From the NCBI RefSeq assembly GCF_035046505.1, contig NC_089829.1, forward strand, positions 2,526,001 to 2,590,000: a DNA stretch of 64,000 nt. The letters are read 5' to 3'. The notes under the pieces were generated by a model. It ran no database searches. It had not been told where the DNA came from and was given only the letters and a program-made list of their open reading frames with translations. How positions within the stretch are numbered: the first letter of the stretch is position 1; every line of letters begins with the position of its first letter. The stretch comes from Tiliqua scincoides (Eukaryota; Chordata; Lepidosauria; Squamata; Scincidae). A program made the position numbers and the translations under genes. Below are positions 57,966-64,000 of this stretch, one piece after another.

Positions 57966-58533
57966 GTTGCATGGCTGTTGCGCACTGCGTGTACTACACG
58001 TGTACAATATATATTCAACTACTGTATGCAAATTATTGCTCTATCACTGGCTTTTGAGTGCAGAATCCAGAAATAATCATGTACATGGGATAATACTTCT
58101 ATTTTGACTGTTGCACAGAGAAATCCTAGGAGTCCATAAAGAGCCAAAAATAGTAAAATTCTTCTTTAAAACTGTGCTATTTTTCCAACAGAAAATTAAT
58201 GAGCGTATGAAAGAAACGATAATACCGCTTCAGAAATAATGCTTCTTTGAGTCTTGAAGTTGAGAAAAACTGCAACATTATGCTGAGGCCGATAAGGGAC
58301 TCCCCTTCCATCTTCCCATAGCAGGAACCACTCTTTACAGGAATAGTCAGCAAAATACACACATTGGCAATGCTCAAAGCTCAGTAACTTTCCTGAGAAA
58401 CATCTTGCACCAATGACAAAGGTTACCAAGATAGAGATCACAGCACAAAAACATTTAAAATACCAACCAAGCAACAATCCATTCGGCTATATCTGATGAG
58501 AATTAATATGAATATATATACACGTATATATAC

Positions 58534-58578
58534 CTTTGCAAGCTGGGCCAGAGAAATAGATGCAGAAGAGTCATCAAT
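58534..58578 (-). other. Candidate 45-nt exon, unassigned
   Basis: On the minus strand, an acceptor (TTTTTTATGAACAG) at 58579 and a donor (AAAG|GTATAT) at 58533 bracket 15 codons, IDDSSASISLAQLAK, in phase 0. The low-complexity-free, exon-like peptide stands out in AT-rich intron-like DNA. I recognise no gene for it and see no partner exons, so it may be chance. Confidence 0.2.
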
Positions 58579-58714
58579 CTGTTCATAAAAAATTAAACAC
58601 ACATTCAAGTTCCACAATCAAAATACAGCAACATTTATAGCCTCTACTGTGCTTTAAATATCTAACTTGGACTTGTGCCCTGCAGAAAGACATTTTTCAA
58701 ACATAACATTCACT

Positions 58715-60265
58715 TAAGAACATATGAACATCCCCACTGATTCAGGCCATAGGCCCATCTAGTCTAGCTTCCTGTATCTCACAGCGGCCCACCAAATGCC
58801 CCAGGGAGCACACCAGATAACAAGAGACCTGCAAGGCCTCCTGGGAATTGTAGTTTAAGAACATAAGAACAGCCCCACTGGAGCAGGCCATAGGCCCATC
58901 TAGTCCAGCTTCCTGTATCTCACAGCGGCCCACCAAATGCCCCAGGGAGCACACCAGATAACAAGAGACCTCATCCTGGTGCCCTCCCTTGCATCTGGCC
59001 TTCTGACATAACCCGTTTCTAAAATCAGGAGGTTGCGCATACACATCATGGCTTGTACCCCATAATGGATTTTTCCTCCAGAAACTTGTCCAATCCCTTT
59101 TTAAAGGTGTCTAGGGTAGACGCCAGCACCACATCCTGTGGCAAGGAGTTCTACAGACCAACCACATGCTGAGTAAAGAAATATTTTCTTTTGTCTGTCC
59201 TAACCCGCCCAATACTCAATTTTAGTGGATGTCCCCTGGTTCTGGTATTATGTGAGAGTGTAAAGAGCATCTCCCTATCCACTCTGTCCATCCCCTGCAT
59301 AATTTTGTATGTCTCAATCATGTTCCCCCTCAGGCGTCTCTTTTCTAGGCTGAAGAGGCCCAAACGCCGTAGCCTTTCCTCATAAGGAAGGTGCCCCAGC
59401 CCCGTAATCATCTTAGTCGCTCTCTTTTGCACCTTTTCCATTTCCACTATGTCTTTTTTGAGATGTGGCGACCAGAACTGGACACAATACTCCAGGTGTG
59501 GCCTTACCATAGATTTGTACAACGGCATTATAATACTAGCCGTTTTGTTCTCAATACCCTTCCTAATGATCCCAAGCATAGAATTGGCCTTCTTCACTGC
59601 CGCCGCACATTGGGTCCACACTTTCATCGACCTGTCCACCACCACCCCAAGATCTCTCTCCTGATCTGTCACAGACAGCTCAGAACCCATCAGCCTATAT
59701 CTAAAGTTTTGATTTTTTGCCCCAATGTGCATGACTTTACACTTACTGACATTGAAGCGCATCTGCCATTTTGCTGCCCATTCTGCCAGTCTGGAGAGAT
59801 CCTTCTGGAGCTCCTCACAATCACTTCCGGTCTTCACCACTTGGAAAAGTTTGGTGTCGTCTGCAAACTTAGCCACTTCACTGCTCAACCCTGTCTCCAG
59901 GTCATTTATGAAGAGGTTGAAAAGCACCGGTCCCAGGACAGATCCTTGGGGCACACCACTTTTCACCTCTCTCCATTGTGAAAATTGCTCATTGACACCC
60001 ACTCTCTGCTTCCTGGCCTCCAACCAGTTCTCAATCCACGAGAGGACCTGTCCTCTAATTCCCTGACTGTGGAGTTTTTTCAGTAGCCTTTGGTGAGGGA
60101 CCGTGTCAAACGCCTTCTGAAAGTCCAGATATATAATGTCCATGGGTTCTCCCACATCCACATGCCTGTTGACCTTTTCAAAGAATTCTATAAGGTTCGT
60201 GAGGCAAGACTTACCCTTACAGAAGCCATGCTGACTCTCCCTCAGCAAGGCCTGTTCGTCTATGT
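58715..60265 (-). mobile_element. 5'-truncated CR1 LINE with intact 365-codon RT frame
   Basis: The minus-strand frame 60248-59151 reads without a stop through GFCKGKSCLTNLIEFFEKVN, IIYLDFQKAFDTVPHQRLLK, SGVPQGSVLGPVLFNLFIND, the catalytic AKFADDTKLF and LYKSMVRPHLEYCVQFWSPH. The endonuclease and early RT are absent. It is much better preserved than the copy at 19.5-22.5 kb. The 3' UTR (58716-58985) contains a 141-bp direct duplication of AAGAACATA...GCCCATCTAGTC-type sequence. Confidence 0.9.
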
Positions 60266-60349
60266 GTTATTTTTAATAAGAACATTTTTATTTTATTTTA
60301 ATATGTAACATGTAATATGAACAGTAACATCAACTGAATAATTGATTCA

Positions 60350-60692
60350 GGGCAGGAGGTCTGGTATAGAGGGTAGAGCCTAACCCAGTTCCAGGCCACT
60401 GGCAGCTCCATGAGCTGAGTTATTCCACCTGCTCTTTGATGTGAGCGAAGATTCAAGTGAGAGATGAAGGAGCTGCTTGTCAGCCAGCATGGGAGGCAAC
60501 TGGGGGTCAGAAGTGATACCAGTGAAAGATTCATCTGAAATGCTGTGCGGTTCTTGAAAGATAGAACCTTTCTGTGATTGTAAAAACCCCCTTTGGGGTT
60601 CAGAGAAAGCCTGCCTATGTGAATCACTTTGAACAAAGTCAGAGGAGTCTGATGACCAGAAAGCCAGTATATAAATACCATTATTATTATTT
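60350..60692 (+). mobile_element. Sauria-type tRNA SINE, plus strand
   Basis: Starts with GGAGGTCTGGTATAGAGGGT (A-box region) and GTTCCAGGCC (decayed B box). It ends TGTGAATCACTTTGAACAAA ... GCCAGTATATAAATACC and an (ATT)n tail. The same family as 13051-13392 but with a different tail repeat and more decay. Confidence 0.75.
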
Positions 60693-61049
60693 CATCCATT
60701 TAAATTAACATTTTTTCCCTTCTTTTCTGTTTTCTTTTCACTATCATATTTCATGTGGGGGCGGAGGGAGACATGCCTCCTGGTCACCTCTCCAGCTGCA
60801 GGATTTTTCTGTTTCTTAGGTCCACAATGAGACCTTCAGTCCTTCCTGCAGTTCCCCTCCCTTTGTAGGCTCCTCTCCGGGCCCAGGGCTCGGGGTCCAG
60901 CCTGAGGGTCCAGTCCCAGCCGGGCTTTCCTGGGAGCAAAGCCCACTGCTTCGAAGGTGACTTACTGCGGAGGGGCTGTGCTTAGATTGGGCTTTTGAAT
61001 TATCTGTCTGTTGAGCACAGGGCAACTGCTACGTGGACTTGGGTATCAG

Positions 61050-61275
61050 CTAGATGAGATCAAATGTCCACGTCCAGCCATTCAAAGACAGAATTGCCTT
61101 CATTGAAAAAGTCCGACCAGGGGCCAGTACACGCTCTCAGTGTGCAGCCAGACACAATGTGGTATGTGGTTTGGCAGGAGAACCCACAGTCACACTGTGG
61201 GGTACATACCAGCCCCCATTTGAACATTGAGTCCTGACTGACACATGTAGGGTGTTGCAAGGTCTGCAGCAAAGT
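61050..61275 (-). mobile_element. LINE C-terminal fragment with CDCG...QTTYHIV motif
   Basis: The minus-strand frame shows WGLVCTPQCDCG, then QTTYHIVSGCTL and FEWLDVDI before a stop. This Cys/His pattern is the usual C-terminal end of several non-LTR retrotransposon polymerases. It differs from both LINE families in the left gap. Only about 70 codons remain. Confidence 0.45.
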
Positions 61276-61279
61276 TCAA

Positions 61280-63099
61280 AAAGCAAACTCAGTAGGCAAG
61301 AGTGGTGATTGTCTGCAAGCTTTATTTCCTTGCCAGCAACGGGCCTTTCAGGGACTTCTTGGCCAAAGTGGGGAGCAGTGAGTCCTATGTGGGAACTCTC
61401 AGTGCCTCCAGAGAATAGCAATGTTCCAATGTGAATCCTTAGCTTATATAGGATTCTGGCTTCTTAGTCTGAAAAATCTCACTGTCATTGGCTGGGGGTT
61501 CATGACATCAGAAATGGGGGCTTTCTCAGGATTGGTTACAAGTTTACAACCATTTGATTGGTCAGTTTCAAGTTTCAGCTTCCTTATAAGAAGCTATATA
61601 CATAGAAAACATGGTTTCCAACAACCACTAGATGGCAATGTTTACCCATTTATGACAGAACTAGTTTAAATTCCTCTCTATCAAACAACGTGGGCTTTCT
61701 ATAAACTAAACTTTTGGTCTTCTATAATTCTCAATATGTATATAAACTTAATTTAATATCAAACAAACTGAATTCTTCCTGCAAACAAGGGTTTTCAAGA
61801 GACTTTTTTTTGTTAAATCCTGCTTTCTCTGTTAACTTAGAGCTTCTAATAATGTTTTCCAGTCAGGGGATCCTCTTAGGAATGTTCTTTGCTTATCTGT
61901 TCTTGTCTTAGCTGATTTGTAGGTGTTTGTATCTACCAGACGCTATCTCTGTCTGTCAAACAAGATAAACTGTCTTTTCATTAAACTGCTTCTGACCTCA
62001 ACTATCTGCTCTTGGTACAAAGAAAGAGAGAGAGAGAGAGATAAATTTTCTGGTCACCCCCTAAGTTCTCTGTATGCTGTATCTTATCTAGTTCCATTAA
62101 GGTGACAGGCAGGATATAGAGCTGAAATGCCTTTGCCTAGATAAGAGTCTTATCTGTAAACTGTAACTTCTCTAGAGTCTCCTTGTCAAACTCCTAATTA
62201 ACTCTAGGCAGGCACCTGCATTTTCAAGGCTACAGGGATACATCTGAGACTTAAGTCTTTTCAAGTTAGCTTCCACTATTCTGTGTGTCCCATGCTTTGA
62301 TCAAACTATTTTTAACAGCTAGAATTCACTTCTGATACTACTAACATTGCTACTAACATTTTAAGCAATAACTATTGATATATTGATGAATGCATGCTAA
62401 CTGTGTAATCCTTTGACACTTCCATCATGCTCTCATGTGCTGCCTTGGCAGTTTCCAGAGAGAGATTCTTCTGTTAATTTACAACTCTAAGGGCATTACT
62501 CATTAGGCATTAGAAGCACATACTCAGTAGCCTGTCATTAGCACAGATCTGTAACATTTCTCAAATGCAGTCACACACCATGGTGTTGCTTTGGTAAAAT
62601 GCATATACAAGACTCTTCTGACATGAAACCTTCTAATAGCTTTGCACATTTTGGTTCAAAAGAAAGCTTGTTTAAACCCTAAATTGCTCTTTATTCAGCA
62701 GCAGGCATTCAAGTTTGGAAGTGTAATTTTAAAGACACTCCTCTGTTCAGCCTAGCTTCATCCATCACCCTACCAATTAGCCTGACAGCTGGTAAATTCC
62801 AGTCTCATTCTTATCTGATGCTTCGACAACTTAGCAATAAAACATCCCAATTTACGATTTGCCTTCAGCTTTGCTATTTTAAACTTCTTCAAAGAGGGCA
62901 AAATAGATTTCATATGTTTTAAGCATTGCTAAACATAATTTTCCCGTATTTCTTACTTAACTAATTCATCCATAACATTGCATTGACATTATTAACATAA
63001 GTAAGCATTTGCATAAATGATTAGTTTCAGCATAATGGCTACATACACTCATAGCTTCATTAAGCATTTGGTCTGTTAGCATTTGTGTTTGGCTTTTGG
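61280..63099. other. AT-rich spacer, nothing recognised
   Basis: No exon or clear repeat apart from a (GA)n microsatellite at 62023-62041. A short direct repeat ACTACTAACATTGCTACTAACA lies near 62336 (19-22 bp apart). The 12-bp word GGTACGGATCCTG follows twice at 63110-63145. Confidence 0.4.
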
Positions 63100-63770
63100 C
63101 TTTCACCAGGGTACGGATCCTGCATCACAGGGTACGGATCCTGTTTAAAGATTGGGCTGTAATGCTGTGTGTCAACAGGGATCAGACCCTGTTGACAAAC
63201 CATTCATGGGTGATGCTTTCCAAGAATTTTGTAGACATTCACTATTGGTATTGATGGTTTTCTCTGCTTTGTGCTCTGTGGAATTGTTGTGTCTTTTTCT
63301 GACAATTTGCATTTTCCTTTTTAAGAAGTCGAACTGATCCAGTGAGTGGAACGCCAAAAGCAGTATGTAAAAACACAATCTCACACTTTTTCCACATTTC
63401 TGTTTACTTTTTAAAGCAAAGATGTAGGAATGATTGACCTTAAATATTTATTCCCCTCAGAAAAACTTCTGATGTTGTAAATACCATGTACTTTGATTCT
63501 CTTAGTGAAATGAGCAATGCAGATGATTTTAAAGTTAATATTGACCATTGTGCCAAGTGACATGCTGCATTGCATACTGAATGCTGGAATGTTGCCTGTA
63601 TGACTTCATGTTGTACAGATGATGTATGATCGTTCAAGGAACATGTAAGTGAAGGTCTGAACACTGACTGCCTTGTTCTACATCTGTGTGTCATAGTTAG
63701 TAGCTGTATGTTTGTATAGGTTGTTGTGTGCTTTTTGTTTTCTTGAAATAAAAACATTTGGAGTGTATCT
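63100..63770 (+). other. Possible 3'-terminal exon / 3' UTR of an unidentified gene
   Basis: Low-repeat, 3' UTR-like sequence ending in a consensus AATAAA at 63747-63752 followed by a GT/T-rich stretch. No long frame and no recognisable coding part. If real, it would be the end of a + strand gene whose coding exons I cannot find in the window. Confidence 0.25.
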
Positions 63771-64000
63771 TTTTTTACCACTATCACATTGTGGCACATA
63801 GCGCTTCCCTTGATGGTTTTTGAAGGTGTTATCAAAAACCACGTTATTGATCTTCGTATTTTTCTCAGTGGGGTCCAGTCACCTATTGGAACATATAGGG
63901 TGCTTTTGTACAGCTAATGGAATCCTCCTTATAGGGTTCCAAAGCCTTGTACACCGGAATATATAAATGTGCCTGTGCAATTTCCATTAGCAGAGATCCA
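63771..64000. other. Window edge, nothing recognised
   Basis: AT-rich, no exon or repeat identified. Confidence 0.3.

Noticed and set aside
58196-58477. 93-codon minus-strand frame with a hydrophobic stretch
   Set aside because: No recognised homology and no clear splice partners; probably chance in AT-rich DNA.
59151-60248. Host gene encoding a 365-residue protein
   Set aside because: It is a CR1 reverse transcriptase with the AKFADDTKLF catalytic box.

Overview
This is vertebrate nuclear DNA, most likely from a squamate reptile (lizard or snake). The genes are split by GT-AG introns, two promoters sit in CpG islands, and the repeats are CR1 LINEs, Sauria-type tRNA SINEs with a Bov-B-like tail, Charlie/Tip100-type hAT elements and the common squamate 'CTACTCAGAAGTAAGTCC' repeat. 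I cannot name the species.

The window holds a block of conserved synteny equivalent to human 1p36.21. From left to right: (1) the last exon of DDI2/RSC1A1 on the + strand (629-2349), which ends in a UBA domain; (2) a 22-kb repeat-rich gap (2.6-24.3 kb) with three copies of one young LINE, a second LINE with a tandemly repeated 3' end, a decayed minisatellite and a nearly ORF2-length CR1; (3) TMEM82 on the - strand (six coding exons, 342 codons) with a CpG-island promoter; (4) SLC25A34 on the - strand (five coding exons, 311 codons), a mitochondrial carrier, with a solo LTR and a hAT in intron 2; (5) PLEKHM2/SKIP on the - strand (20 coding exons, 987 codons) with a CpG-island promoter at 54.3-56.0 kb; (6) an AT-rich, repeat-rich right flank with another CR1, a Sauria SINE, a third kind of LINE remnant and a possible gene 3' end near 63.75 kb. 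All exon junctions of the three - strand genes were worked out by hand; reading phases agree at every junction and total lengths match the human proteins.

Two points stand out. First, human gene order is DDI2, PLEKHM2, SLC25A34, TMEM82, all on one strand. Here the last three lie in reverse order and on the opposite strand relative to DDI2, so the block has been inverted in one lineage. Second, the RSC1A1 reading frame here is open back to a good splice acceptor, and its first in-frame ATG lies about 145 codons inside the region aligned with human RSC1A1. This suggests that RSC1A1 is not a separate gene here but the C-terminal exon of DDI2, and that it supplies the UBA domain found in yeast Ddi1 but thought to be missing from vertebrate DDI2.

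The three - strand genes are not an operon and share no pathway. PLEKHM2 couples lysosomes to kinesin-1, SLC25A34 is an orphan inner-membrane carrier, and TMEM82 is an uncharacterised membrane protein. Their linkage is conserved synteny only.
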